64,000 bases of DNA, taken from the NCBI GenBank assembly GCA_015680685.1, contig MNCI01020848.1, forward strand, positions 79,767 to 143,766, read 5' to 3'. Under the pieces are notes generated by a model that worked only from the letters and a program-made list of their open reading frames with translations, made no database searches and was not told where the DNA came from. This document shows, piece after piece, positions 21,337 through 33,100 of the stretch (position 1 is the first letter of the stretch; each line of letters begins with the position of its first letter). Made by a program: the position numbers and the translations under genes. This DNA comes from Gnetum montanum. Taxonomy: Eukaryota; Streptophyta; Gnetopsida; Gnetales; Gnetaceae.

Positions 21337-21344
21337 TATAAATA
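21337..21344 (+). promoter_or_regulatory. TATA box of copy B 3' LTR
   Basis: TATAAATA, matching the 5' LTR position after the U3 array. Confidence 0.7.
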
Positions 21345-22047
21345 TGAGGGCCTTTCACCTCATTTAGACATCTTTTTGGGTAGTGATAGCGAAGCTCTTG
21401 CAATTTGCTCTTGCAAGAGATAGAATATTTGCCAAGTGCCCACAACAAGTGTATGAAAAGCAATCGGATCTTTATTTGAGCGTTGATGTATCTGAGCCCA
21501 TTGGCGTGACAACAATAAAGACAAACTATTCATGCAATCCTTGCAGCCTTTGGACTTAGTTGTTTCATGCATTTAATAGTTTAAAATGTTTATTCTTTAT
21601 TAGTTACTTGTTTATTATTAATGTTTTTATTATTATAATTTTAATTGTTATGGTTCATGTGTAGTTCGTTAAAGACCTAAGTACGACCATCTTGAACGTA
21701 ATCCAAACACTTGGTAAGCCCAGTGACGCTTAACATCTGGTAACCCAACAATGTTAGGAAATGCTCAGAACGTGCTCGGAAGATGGGACCGGATACTTAT
21801 GCTAGGAGTAGCTAGAATACAAACTAGGATAATTAGAGATTAGATTATAGTTTATTCCTTACATTTCATACTTCAATTAATCACCGAAAAAGATAATTAA
21901 AAAGATATAAAAATCATTAGCCTTAGTCTCACTTAACCAATGTAATAGAACTTCACAAGTGAGATTAGGATGACAACGACCATTCCAACCCAAGGTTTCA
22001 TGGGTTAGAAGTTTGGTGTATGTTAAGTGCTTATAGTCTGCGGATTT

Positions 22048-22142
22048 TGACCGAGTTGCGCGTGAATGCTCGTGATTCGTATGGTTGGGCGTAGNTGACC
22101 GAGTCGCGCATGAATGCTCGTGATTCGTATGGTTGGGCGTAG
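22048..22142. repeat. 47-bp direct duplication around a single N
   Basis: TGACCGAGTTGCGCGTGAAT... (22048-22094) and TGACCGAGTCGCGCATGAAT... (22096-22142) abut a single N at 22095. The 5' LTR has this segment once (9798-9840), so this is probably two contig ends that overlap but were not merged. Confidence 0.8.
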
Positions 22143-22162
22143 GGATACCTAACCGCTCATCA

Positions 22163-22167
22163 TCACC
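22163..22167. repeat. Target site duplication of copy B, right
   Basis: TCACC following the LTR end, identical to 9181-9185. Confidence 0.9.
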
Positions 22168-22278
22168 AACATATTTATGGAAAAATATCAACGTATCTTT
22201 TCAAAACCTCACATATTAAAAATAACCATCTTTTCCATATTTAATTTTTCATAATAACTATTAGACTTTTCAAAGTCT

Positions 22279-22390
22279 AACTTAGTTTTATAAATTTTAG
22301 CTTAGGTTTTGCTCGCCCAGCTTAGTTTCTGCTAATCCAACTTAGTTTTATAAAGCCTAGCTTAGCTTTTCCTAGTGTAGCTTTATTTTG
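22279..22390. repeat. Degenerate AGCTTAGTTTT-type tandem repeat
   Basis: AACTTAGTTTTATAAA occurs at 22279 and 22339. Between and after are related units (AGCTTAGGTTTTGCTC, AGCTTAGTTTCTGCT, AGCTTAGCTTTTCC), giving an irregular tandem array. Confidence 0.65.
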
Positions 22391-22649
22391 TTAGTACTAG
22401 TTCATGCATTGTTGCAAATTAACTATGCAACCACTAGACCTTGCATATATGGCCTCTAACCAAGACATAGTTTTCTTCAATGATCCAAAAGGCCTCGTAG
22501 CCATAGAATGAAGATAATTACTATGACAAAGGTGTAAGAACCCAAACTTTATGATTATCAATGAGAACTTCCTTTGTGAGAAGATGCAGGATGATTTTCT
22601 CATACCATAGTCCAAATTTGATGCTAAAAATTAATTCAAAATAATACAC

Positions 22650-23110
22650 TGGAATGAGAAAGGGGATAACCAAGAGGAACACGATGAGTTCAAGGTAGAG
22701 CAAAAGCTAGACACATTTATTAGAAACCTTCCCCAATAGTTGGCTTTCCAAGAAACCACCTCTAGCTTTGTATTCCTACTATCCCCCATAGGGTAGGTAC
22801 CTCAATCCCCTCCTACCTATCCTGCCATGTTTGGGCCAACACTTGTCATGGCTGAACACCAAGCCCCACCTGTTTCCCAATCTACCTTGCTATTCTCATC
22901 AATGTTCTTTACCACATAACCTTACTCTACTCACCTAGCCCTAGTGATGTCTACCCCACCATCTTCCTTTGTCATACCAGCAAGACCCTCATTGGGACCC
23001 CAAGCAACACATGCCTCTCATACTCCCTTTAATTTCTTCATACCACATATCCCAACTCAAACCTCTTTCTCCTTAATTAACCCCCCTATGATAGTGCTCA
23101 CATGACCTCT
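22650..23110 (+). pseudogene. Decayed Pro/Ser/Thr-rich coding frame, family unknown
   Basis: One plus-strand frame reads through about 150 codons (EHDEFKVEQKLDTFIRNLP ... PTYPAMFGPTLVMAEHQAPP ... ARPSLGPQATHASHTPFNF) with only TAG, TAG, TAA and a final TGA. TAG at likely Gln positions suggests methylation-driven decay. The Pro-rich text looks like a gag tail or LINE ORF1 linker, but no diagnostic motif is present. It lies just upstream of repeat F1. Confidence 0.35.
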
Positions 23111-23228
23111 TCCCTCTATGCCAATGTCAATTGTGAAACCTCAAGCCACTCAACCTCCTCCACAATCATGAACACAAACATCGCAACCTATAGGGATGTC
23201 TTGAGGCTTGGATCAAGCCTTCCGAATG

Positions 23229-23536
23229 ATGAGAAAGTAAGTTTCACCAAGCAAGATATGGGTCCATGGGGGATAAAACTACACAACTCCTCCTATAACA
23301 ACCTTGATAACGAAGTTTTGTGTTTGCACACTTCATTCAAGCTTACATTAAGCAGATGATCTTTCATAAGGAATCCAAGTTTACGTGAAAGATGTTTTGG
23401 TCTAAAAGCCTATCAAGGATTTAATAAAGATACCAAATTTCACTCCCAAAAGAATGATGTTTTTAAAATTGAGTTGGGCATATTAGGTGGCCTATTGTTG
23501 CTTCTCCATGAAATGGAAGAAATGTACCAACATTTC
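23229..23536 (+). repeat. Dispersed repeat F, copy 1
   Basis: About 300 bp matching 27283-27577 in the same orientation (shared: CACCAAGCAAGATATGGGTC, AAGGAATCCAAGTTTA, CATGAAATGGAAGAAATG). Possible old coding frames are present, but no family could be named. Copy 2 is interrupted by the insertion of copy C. Confidence 0.8.
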
Positions 23537-24439
23537 TTGCCCTCCTTTAAATGCTTAAAGAAAGTTATGCATGCTCTTTTTAAAATTGAATTGCTTTTTA
23601 TTAAACTTTTTCCACTACAAAATAGTAAATATTTTTGTAGGAAAATTTCTGTCAAACTTAAGCTTTGGTGGTATAGAAACCTCATTCCCAAGAAATGGAA
23701 ATTAAAATTTTACATGAGAAGCCATAGCATAAGCTACTTAGCAAAAGGGAAGAGAGTGGTCAAAGTGACCATCTTAAGAATCTTCTTGTCTTGGGTCCTA
23801 TCATACTCAATATTTTTTGTAGCCCAATATTTATTCCCTTCATCTTGTTTCATTGGTATTTCAACTTCTTTAGCTCCCATGTTTTCCTTTGTAGCATTAT
23901 TATCCAAATCTATCTTCTTCACTCATTGTTTAACTTGTACTAGCCCATAGTACAATTACTGTTGATTCAATTGATTACTAAAGTGGGCCAATAAACTGCT
24001 TTTCATACCATTCCAACTTGAAATATTGTTTCTTAGCAAGTTTTAATACAAAATTCCATATCATTTAAATTTGCTACAAACAATCCACAAGCTTGATCTT
24101 GGTGTTGAATATTTGCTTGGGCTAAAGCTACTAATAAAGTAGATAAAAGAGGTGCATTTCATACCCTTCTAGTTTTTACTCCATTCTTTGTTTCAAACTC
24201 AAGAACCATATTATATTTTTTTTGATGAATAATCAATCTTATAATCAAGAATTTCTTTGGAACATTTGAAATCTTCCAAACTATCATTCTGTTTGGTCAT
24301 TAACTCAAAGTAATAATCACTCTTTCTTTCCCCTCTTAACATCAAAAAGAACTATTGGTGTATTAGGAACATTGATCTCTTTGAATGTAATGAACTTAGG
24401 TAACAAATTTTTGTGCTCTCCTTCTAGCACTAAAAGAAC
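23537..24439. other. AT-rich, nothing identified
   Basis: A hydrophobic 158-codon plus-strand frame (23474-23950) partly overlaps repeat F1 but has no recognisable domain. It looks like a composition effect. Confidence 0.4.
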
Positions 24440-25850
24440 TATTGGCAATTATTGGGGACCATCAACATTTGTGGCCTTTGGCCTTGTGACTTTGGAATCA
24501 TGAGATATGAAGGTTTTTTTTTCAAACAAGGTTTAGGTACTTGTTGGTCTCTAGCAACACCAAGGCCTAGATACCTCCAAATAGACTTAGTGGTTATGAA
24601 ATGAACGAAATGTGAGTATGTGTTTGCTGTTGTGAATGTTGAAATGGTTGGGTTGTATATGAAACTATAATTGTCTATCATAAAAGAAATTTAGCTAACT
24701 TTGTCAAATACTATGAGTTGTTGAAGGTTCCTATTTTGTCAAATCACTTACTCTATATAGTTCCTATGGTACATTACTTATAATAAATAAAATTTCACAA
24801 AAATGCATAAGTACAATTTTGCCAATCTACTCTTAATTTTTCCTAGAGAGAAAATTCCACAAGAAAATTAGAAATAGAGTGAGATTCAATGGATTTTACA
24901 AAGAGAAAAGAAAAGAAAGTAGATTTGTGTAGAATCTCAAACATTTAAGTGAGATAAATTAACATGAGAAAACACTTCATAATAAAGCTATTCCAATTCA
25001 ATCTACTATGAATTGTCCAAACCCTCTAAGCTCACCAAGAAATTTTATAAAAGACAGTTTAATTTAACTACCAAAACACTTTGTAAATGACAAAGTACAA
25101 GCTTCTATTTAGCTAGTTAAAATTGATCAAGAATTGAAAATAATAAAATTTCTAGAAAAAGTTGACAATTTTAAGATTGCAATATTAAGACAATAAACTT
25201 TATAAATAAAGAAGTTGTTTCAGTCATCTCAAAGTATCAAAGATTTTCTATATTTTCTAAACTCAAACAGGTAATTTCTATAAGACATTACTATTAAATT
25301 GCTCAAGATGCTTTTCTAATACAACATAAGCTCTTATTTGGCAAACCTTAATAGAAGTCTAATATTGCATAAAAACAAAGCTATAAAGGCAATGTAGAAA
25401 AATTCCAAAATTATATGTCAAGCATGATACTATCTATACCATTAGCTAAGTAACTAAAGAAAAATGGGAAGAAATGAACTCACAGAATTAAAAAAAAGTA
25501 GCTGAATTGATGCCTTTAGAAAACCATCTTTCAATCTCCAATATCTTTCTTCTCTATCTCCCACCAATATACCCTTGAAGAATTTTTAGAGTGGCTTTAG
25601 GATAGTTACAATCATCATGGGAGCTTAAGATTAGTTGCAACCATTAAGGTAGTTTAATTATAACTATCATAGGAAGTTACAACTTCCTTGGAAATTAATG
25701 CTATAGTTGCCAAGTGTCATGCTTAGTAAATAAATATTGTTAAAATTGACAAGTGTCCCATTGTTAAATAAATATTCCATAAATTCATTTTCTAAAAACA
25801 CATAAATAGTTTTCTTATATAATCCATTTATATTTCTTAAGAAAAGCATA
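24440..25850 (-). repeat. Dispersed repeat R, minus-strand copy
   Basis: The reverse complement matches 41080-42790. The best anchors are ACACCAAGGCCTAGATACCT (24550s; opposite strand of 42670-42710), the TGTGAGTTCATTTC block (about 25480; compare 41900), and CTTCAAGGGTATATTGG (about 25570; compare 41740). The plus copy has a TATAAAAAG promoter-like site, so R may be a long, decayed LTR. Confidence 0.6.
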
Positions 25851-27282
25851 GATCCTTGAAGGTATGGATAATTTTAATTTTAGAACCTTTACTCCATAGA
25901 AGGCTAGTCACATCATGAAATACATAGAGCTAAACTATCTATGATGGAAAATGTTGGGAACTATGTCAACTATGTTGTGGCTATGGAATTTGAATAGATG
26001 CACTACCTTGCTCACTTTCCTTTTGGCCCTACAACCTCTTGCATGCTTGACCCCCACTACTACACCTTCTGTATAGTGCAAACCCATGGATCACTTCCTA
26101 CTTACCACCATGTGTTACAAGCACTAGTATTAGATCCTGGCATGGATCTCACTATGTCCAACATGTATGCCAACTCTGGCTACTATGCTAGAAGAAGTAT
26201 CTATATACCACATGCCTCATCATCTTCTCTTGCTTGTCACTTTGCTATGCTAGCTCCACAACCATCTTCATCACCTTCAACATAAAGCACTCTTTGCCAT
26301 CTTTCATTGTCATCAGTATTATCTAAATACTAAATTGATTCTACCATTTGTTCATGCAAACATAACTATGTCTTCTTTAATAGGCTTTCAATTCCTTCAA
26401 TGCATTCGAGTTTGAGCAGAAGCACAGCTACCTTTTCAAAAAGTGCAAGTCTAACCTCCAAAAAATTGCAAGGAATTTTCAAAAAAAATTTGTGCTTGAG
26501 AAGTTTCTTGAGCTCATAGAAGCCATTATTAACAATAGTGAGGTCTTGAAGTCCTCATGTGTCAACAAGTGATGAGCTAGAAATGCTTTGAAGCACCTTT
26601 GAATAATCACTGTGGCCATGTCTTCACTCATGATTGATGTGTTCTAAGGAAACAATCTTCTCAAAAAAAAAAGATTACTCTTTTATGGAATTGTCATTGT
26701 GGAAGAAGCCATGGTAGTTTTACGATTATGGAATAATAACTCTTGAATCCCTAACTCCATATTCGTCATGCAATTGGCTAAGCCTTGCAAGCAGTTCCAA
26801 ATCTCTATAGTATCAGATTCTCTTTGTGGTTGTGGCTATAGCTGCAAATGCCAATGTGCCTTTACCTTTTCATAGTAGGTTCTATTCCAATCCATGTACG
26901 TAACATGGTCATGGCCATGGTTGCAAGTTTGAGTTTGTGTTTGAGTTCATCTTGCCTTAGTACATTAGAGACTATATTTGGTAGCATATTCTTCTTCTTT
27001 TTCAAGTTGTCTATGAAGAAATTTGAAGCCCAACCACAAGAGGCAGTATCCCATTATTACCAGCTTGACATATTTGAACAGGAACTTGACAAACTAGCTG
27101 CTTCATGCAGTCTCCCATTGCCTTTCTCTATCTACCTTCCTTGTTTATTTGGAACATAGTGATGTACTTTCAACTTTGAGGTACCATCCTGGCTTCAAGG
27201 GTAGGAACTCTATCTTAAATCACCAATTTAGGTGTCTTTATTTTAATAGATGAAACACTAGAAAGAATCCCTAGAACTTCTT
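25851..27282. other. No gene identified
   Basis: A Tyr/His/Ser-rich 95-codon frame (25998-26285) resembles low-complexity gag-linker protein, as does 22650-23110, but nothing diagnostic is seen. The rest is AT-rich. Confidence 0.4.
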
Positions 27283-27577
27283 ATGAGAAAGTGACTTCCA
27301 CCAAGCAAGATATGGGTCCCTTGGGATAAAAATGCACAAATTCTCCTATAATAACTTTGATGATGAAGTTCCATGAACACATCATCCAAACTTACATTAA
27401 GTAGATGATCTTTCATAAGGAATCCAAGTTTATGTGAAATATGTTTTGATCTAAAAGCTTGTCAAGGATCTAATAAAGACACCAGATTTCACTCCAAGAA
27501 GAATGATGTTTTGAAAATTGAGCTAGGCATATTAAGTGGCATATTCTTGCTGCTTCATGAAATGGAAGAAATGTGCC
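27283..27577 (+). repeat. Dispersed repeat F, copy 2 (left part)
   Basis: Matches 23229-23536. The match stops at CCAACA exactly where copy C begins. After copy C, 46954 onward (AACATGTTCTTAGG) resembles the next bases of F1 (AACATTTCTTGCCC), as expected if C inserted into F. Confidence 0.7.
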
Positions 27578-27582
27578 AACAA
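27578..27582. repeat. Target site duplication of copy C, left
   Basis: AACAA before the LTR start, against AACAT after the 3' LTR (46954-46958). They match at four of five positions, consistent with an old insertion. Confidence 0.5.
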
Positions 27583-28163
27583 TGATGTACTTGAATAGTT
27601 CTACATATTAGAAAAAAAATTAAAATTGACTCCTTCTATTGCATCACTTAAAATAGTACTCATTTTATTTTAGCACTTTACTTTCCAATGCTTTGAAAAT
27701 TGATATTTTATTTGATAATATCATGAGTCTGATTACTTCAATCATAACATATTAATGATTAGTAATCCCAATGGTGGATGCTTGGTATACCCAATAGTAA
27801 CCACTTGGTAACCTAGCAACATTAGTACAAGTTTAGGATAGGAACAAAAAGTAGGAAGAGATGCTTCACACTTAGGATAGTTTAGATTATTGCTATGCAC
27901 ATAGTTATTTAAAAATTAATATTTTAAATCATTTTATTATTTTAATATTTTAATCATAAAAACAAAACTATTCTATGTCTCAATCATACTTAACAATACT
28001 TATTGACCTAATACAAATAATGATTAGAAACACATTAACCAACAACCTAACACTTAGTTATATAGGACATTGAACTAGCTCAAGTTCTATAAAATTGGAT
28101 TGAATTCTACCTAAATGCTTGTGATTTATATGATTAAGCATAGGGGACTCTTAGCACTCATCA
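27583..28163 (+). repeat. Copy C 5' LTR, internally deleted
   Basis: Begins TGATGTACTTGAATAG (compare 46124) and ends CACTCATCA. About 250 bp of U3/R, including the TATA region, is missing relative to the 3' LTR. From AAATTGACTCCTTCTATTGCA onward the two LTRs align well. Confidence 0.75.
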
Positions 28164-28164
28164 T

Positions 28165-28184
28165 TAGCCATATTGCTAGGGAAC
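28165..28184 (+). other. Copy C primer binding site, decayed
   Basis: TAGCCATATTGCTAGGGAAC, two bases after the LTR end. It corresponds to the tRNA-Asp-type sites at 9860 and 57259 with further C/T and G/A changes. Confidence 0.65.
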
Positions 28185-28305
28185 CTTTGTGCACTAAGTA
28201 TTTTATATAACTAAATTATGTAAAGATTTTTGTAAAATCACAATGATACACTATAGAAAAAATAATTATATCTTATTCAAGGAGCACTTAAAAATGAACT
28301 AAGAG

Positions 28306-30800
28306 ATGGCTTCTTCTCACAAAGTTGATTTTCCACCTAAAATTGATAAGACAAGAAAGAATCCAATGGAGGTACCCCAACAACTCAAGGTTGTTTGCAT
28401 ACATCTAGATCCTTATTATTTGGACTTCACCTTTGTCCTTCAACATAGTATTGCCACCTAAGCATGCCATTTCATCAATGTTCATGGTAGCACTCGCACA
28501 TTTGGAGCTTGAAGTTGTAGCCTTAAAGTACCAAATAGTTGATCATTTCTCTAGAGATTACCAATCAACTGAGGCTCAACTTTGACAAGGTAAATTCATG
28601 GAAACCCACCATGAAGCCTCAAAGGACAAAATGGTTCTAATCATACTACAATCACAATTAGAAAGGAAGACACTAAATATTCATTAGGTTCATCTCAACA
28701 TCAAGGTCCTCTTCATTTTGGTAAAAATAATAGGATCTACCAATGTTTACATTTAATCTTTGTAAGTAACCAAGATAAGGGGATGGCTAAATCCAAAACT
28801 AGGGGGACTTCAAAACTAAGGTCTTTCAACCACCTAGCAAGAGAACACCCATGGAACTAAAGAAGAAGAATAAGTTGACATAACCCACCTAGCTCTCCAT
28901 CCTTATCTTCTTCCTCATCATCAACTCAATTAAGGTAGAATGTGACTAGGATTGGAGGGGCAATGATTGCTAATAAGATAAATAAGATAGAAGACCTCAT
29001 ATTAGAGATGGAAGAAGGGAACATAGATAAGAGCAATAAGAATAAGGATACCACTAAAAAAGAAAGCATAGCAAGTCACACTATAGGAGACTTGACCATG
29101 ATAGGGACCATGATGAATGAGATACATATAATAAACTATTGCTTATTATTAGAAGTTTGATCAACATCTATGAGGTAGTTCACATTCCTACTAGGCATTA
29201 GGAGGATAGTCGATTTAAATGGCTAGAAATTAACAACATTTTTAAGTTTGAAGAAGGCTATAATGTTAATCCTAAACATCATTTATAATCCTTCCATGAT
29301 GCATGTGATTTGTGAAACATTGAAAATGCTTAAAATTTTCCCTAGGACACTCAACAAGGAAGTTAAAAGTTGATAATGGGCCATGGAACCAAAATCTATT
29401 ATGATGTTATAACTATTCAATAATAAGTACTAGATATACTCTAAAGTGTACAAATTCAAGGATGGAAATAAGAGTAATCATGAACCATTTGTTGTGGCCT
29501 TGGCAAGGTATTATTCCTTATTACATTGATTCTTAGGCCATGATTTCTCTCAAAGAAAATGGCTTTGTCACATCATAGATGGACTCAAAGCCAATAAAAA
29601 AAAAACCTAGAAAATTCTTGAGATCTATGCCCAAGGGAAATTATCAAAAATGAGATTCTATTAGATACAAAGTTTGATTAATTAGGTCACAAGAAAAGAA
29701 GAAGAGTTAAAGTAAAAAAAAAGTGTAGAGAAGTAGAACAGGGATCCTTCCATCCACAAATAGGAGGTTCATCTTTATGAGCTTGATGAGGAGGCATCAT
29801 TATAGGAGATTGTACAGAGAAAAATATTTCTAATTCAAAAATCTATTACTAAGATGTTGACAAAGGTAGTAAAGATGTAGGACTCTCTTGATGAGAAATT
29901 TCAAATATCACTAAAGCTTGTGGAGGCAAAGATAGAATAAGAAAGAAACAATGATAGTGATAGAAGGAAAAATAAGGATGCAAAAAGGATTATTATCATA
30001 AAAAAGATAAAGCTATAATAGTTGAAGAGGTTGTAGACTTTGATTAATATAATGAATAATGTGTTATATGTCAATATGAATATTCAAATGGTTTTTGCCT
30101 AATTTTGTCCCACTTGCAAGACTTTGGTAGGGTGTACACCTTAAATCCAAATTTTTTCTAAAGGCAATCATCCAAAAGGTTGCCTTATCCTCAAGGTAAC
30201 TATAAGAAATAGTTTCATAAATAATAGTACTATCTAAGTGAAATGGCATCTCAACCTCAAGACTACTATCAACAATCACATAATCCACAATCATGGAGGA
30301 TGCTAATACTAATGCAATAACACCTTTACAGACAACCAGATTCTTATGGGTACTATGTTTAATAACCTATGTTACTAAGTGGCTCCATTATTCATATATC
30401 TTTCCATCACTACTATTCTTCTAAATATTTGAGACCTACCACTCTATAAGTAGAATCTTCATCTACATATACTCCTCACCACCCACAACATCATGTATAG
30501 CATGCCTTGAAACCTTTGCCACATTTTCTGCTTATGTAGGATGAAAAACCACTATAGCCCTAATAGTATAATGCCACACAAGCTATAAACTTGTAGGTGG
30601 ATAATAATTGAAGTGGTTTTAAATTTAAATCTTAGAAGAGGATATTTTTTCAACCTAATAATCCATCAAAATAATTGCAAGAATCCATGACTATAGAATC
30701 CTCACAAACTATACTTGAGATATCTAGTGAGCTACCTTCAAACTAAAGAGTCAAAAATTTCCAAACTATCATGCTAACCCATGTGGTTACAACTTAGATT
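28306..30800 (+). pseudogene. gag: Copy C gag, heavily decayed
   Basis: The ATG at 28306 (MASSHKVDF) matches the gag start of B and D. The core begins near 29170 (GTAGTTCACATTCC, compare 10860). The zinc knuckle at 30060-30098 reads C-V-I-C-Q-Y-E-Y, with His replaced by Tyr. The Tyr/Gln/Pro-rich tail follows to about 30800. Stops and indels are frequent in every frame. Confidence 0.8.
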
Positions 30801-33100
30801 AAGGTAGGTCATCTTCCTAGGAAAATAACTAGTTTTGAAAGCTCATTGATTTATTTACAAATTATAGGAAATGAACCATGCAATACTATACTAGACTTAA
30901 GTTTTTGGACAATTTTGATTTTACAAGAGATGTATAAAACATGAAACCTACTTCCACTAAAGAAATGCAACATTAGGTTAGATCTTGTAACCGGTTTATC
31001 ACTGTTCCATTAGGATTGGTGAAAGACATTACAACTGCCATCATTATTTGATCATATTTGGTAGATTTCATAGTAATCCAATTTAACAATTTTAAGGGGA
31101 ACTTTCCAATCATCGTGGGAAGAGCTTGGCTAAGCATCATTGTTGTCAAGCTAGGGATCAGAGATCTTTCCTTGAATATTTTTAAGAAAAATGAATTTGA
31201 AAAGATGGAGAAGAAACAAATTCCATGCATTAGCTACAATGACATACAATGAATTACATGAAAAAAATATGGATAATTAAAGCATGACATTCTAACACAC
31301 AAGGCATGTTTTGAATTAGAAAATGTTCAAGGGTATCTATCTGTAGCAACCACAAAGTAGGAAGATATTTAGTAATTAAAAATAGATAACAACTTCACTT
31401 CCACAATTTAGATGGGACCAACAAATAGCCTTACAAGTTCTTACATTAATAAGATGGATGAAATGGAGAAAATTAGGTACTAACTCTTAGGCTTGAAGAA
31501 AAAAAAAGGAATAGAAGCATATTGGGAAGAGTTCAAAGTTCCAAAAACCTCTAAATTAGAGCTGTTGGAACTTAAAAAATTATTGAAATCTTTACAATTT
31601 AAGTTCCTAAATAATGGAAAACCAATAATCATTAATTCCTTGCTCACTAAGAATCAAAAGAGGAGCTATTGAAAGTGGTCAACAAATGATTAATAGTCTT
31701 TAGTTGATCATATGATGAGATAACAAGGATAGATCCACCCATATGTCAACATAGGATCTACAAAAATTCATCTATTAATCCTAAAACATAACTACAAAGG
31801 AGAGTAAATTCAAAATTAAAGCACGTTATTAAAAAGGAGATAGAAAAGCTCATCAACGCTAGATGTGTATATCCTGTGGTAGATAGTGAGCGGATAAGCC
31901 TACTTGTCATTGTACCTAAGAAAGATAAGTAATGGATGATCTACATAGATTTCAAGTTATTAAACATGAATACTTTTAAGGATCATTTTTCCTTACCATT
32001 TATGAATCAAGTATTGGCCATCATTGTAGGGCATAGGTACTACAATTTTCTAGGTGAATATTGTGGCTATAACCAAATTCAAATTACTCCAAAAAACTAG
32101 GTCAAAACAATGTTCACAAGAATACCTTTTCTTTCATGTAATGCTCCTACTAGATTCTAATGCCTTAGCATCTTTTAGTAGCAAATTGGTAATGATGTAG
32201 AAGTCTTTATGGATAACTTTTCCACCTATGTGCAAATTTTTAGCAAGCACTGGATCATCTTGAGTAGGTTCTAAAATGATGTGTGAAAACCAACCTTAAG
32301 ATCAACTGGTAGAAAAGGAGTCTAATTTTCTATTAGGGCATTATCCTAGGACACTAAATTTTAGAAAAGGGTATTAGGATAGATCCTAAAAAGATTAGGG
32401 CCATCAAGGAATTACTAGATAACCTCAAATAGTCAAAGATGTAAGGTCATTCATTGGATACATTAATTACTATAGGAGATTTATTGAAAATTTTTCAAAA
32501 ATTGCTAAGCTTTTGGTGGAGCTTACTAAGAAGAATGTATCATTTAACTAGATCAAGGAATTTAAATGGGAATTCCAACTCTTAAAGAAAAAGGTCATGA
32601 AAACACTAATCCTATGAGCATTAGATTAGTCCAAATCCTTCCACATCATGATGCATTTAGTTTTACCTTGGAAGAAATTCTCACATAGATGGATGATTAG
32701 AAACATCCATATTACATCCATTATATGAGTAGAGGCATTGCAAGTATACAACTAAACTACATCATAACAAAGAAGGAGCTAATGATAGTGGTGTATGCTC
32801 TTGAGAAATTTTGGCACTATGTGCTTAGATACCTAGTCTTCATGCATATCGATCATAGTGATATTCATTTTTTATGAATAAACTAGTGATAAGTTCCTAT
32901 ATCATATAGTGATTAGTGATTTTACAGGAATTTGATCTAATGATGATAGACAGAAAGATCATCAAGAATGTAGTTGTAGATCATTTTTCTTAGTTAAGAC
33001 TGAACAACAAAGTTAATGAGGTACCTATCTCTAATCAATTCCCTATGAGTCTCATTTTGCTAAAGTAATTGAGGCCTCAACACAAAGGTCCCTAACCTTG
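30801..33100 (+). pseudogene. Copy C protease, reverse transcriptase and RNase H, decayed
   Basis: Protease remnant: ILDLSF...ILQEMYK near 30890, and open 31058-31252 with FPIIVGRAWLS. RT: VIVPKK near 31910, HFSLPFMNQVL near 31990, and catalytic box FMDN at 32206-32217, where the second Asp codon is AAC. RNase H: LNYIITKKELM near 32755, EKFWHYVLR and the region to about 33000. Copy C retains sequence across the site near 13925 where copy B lost a base. Many TAG/TAA/TGA stops are present. Confidence 0.82.

Larger units (their letters stand above)
9186..22162 (+). mobile_element. Copy B: full-length Ty3/gypsy (Athila/Tat-like) retrotransposon with extra ORF3
   Basis: A structurally complete element of 12,977 bp. 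In order: 5' LTR, primer site, gag-protease-RT-RNase H-integrase as one polyprotein frame, a spacer of about 1.95 kb, ORF3, polypurine tract and 3' LTR, flanked by the exact duplication TCACC. LTR ends are TGATGA...TCATCA, a perfect inverted repeat. The primer site resembles the tRNA-Asp-type site of Athila/Tat elements and no chromodomain follows integrase; both argue for that branch over chromoviruses. Coding frames are broken by many TAG/TAA/TGA stops and at least one pol frameshift, so the copy is dead. It is the least decayed of the four family copies here. Clade placement is inference from motifs. Confidence 0.93.
21198..22162 (+). repeat. Copy B 3' LTR
   Basis: 965 bp, TGATGAAG...CGCTCATCA. 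U3 holds a GC-rich array (GTATACGAGGCC, GTATACGCGACC, GTCAACGCGGGCC, CATCGACGTAGCC, ACGTCAACATGGCCCC), then TATAAATA at 21337. It contains the block 21647-21871 that is missing from the assembled 5' LTR. A 47-bp duplication flanks an N at 22095, probably an assembly join. Confidence 0.93.
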
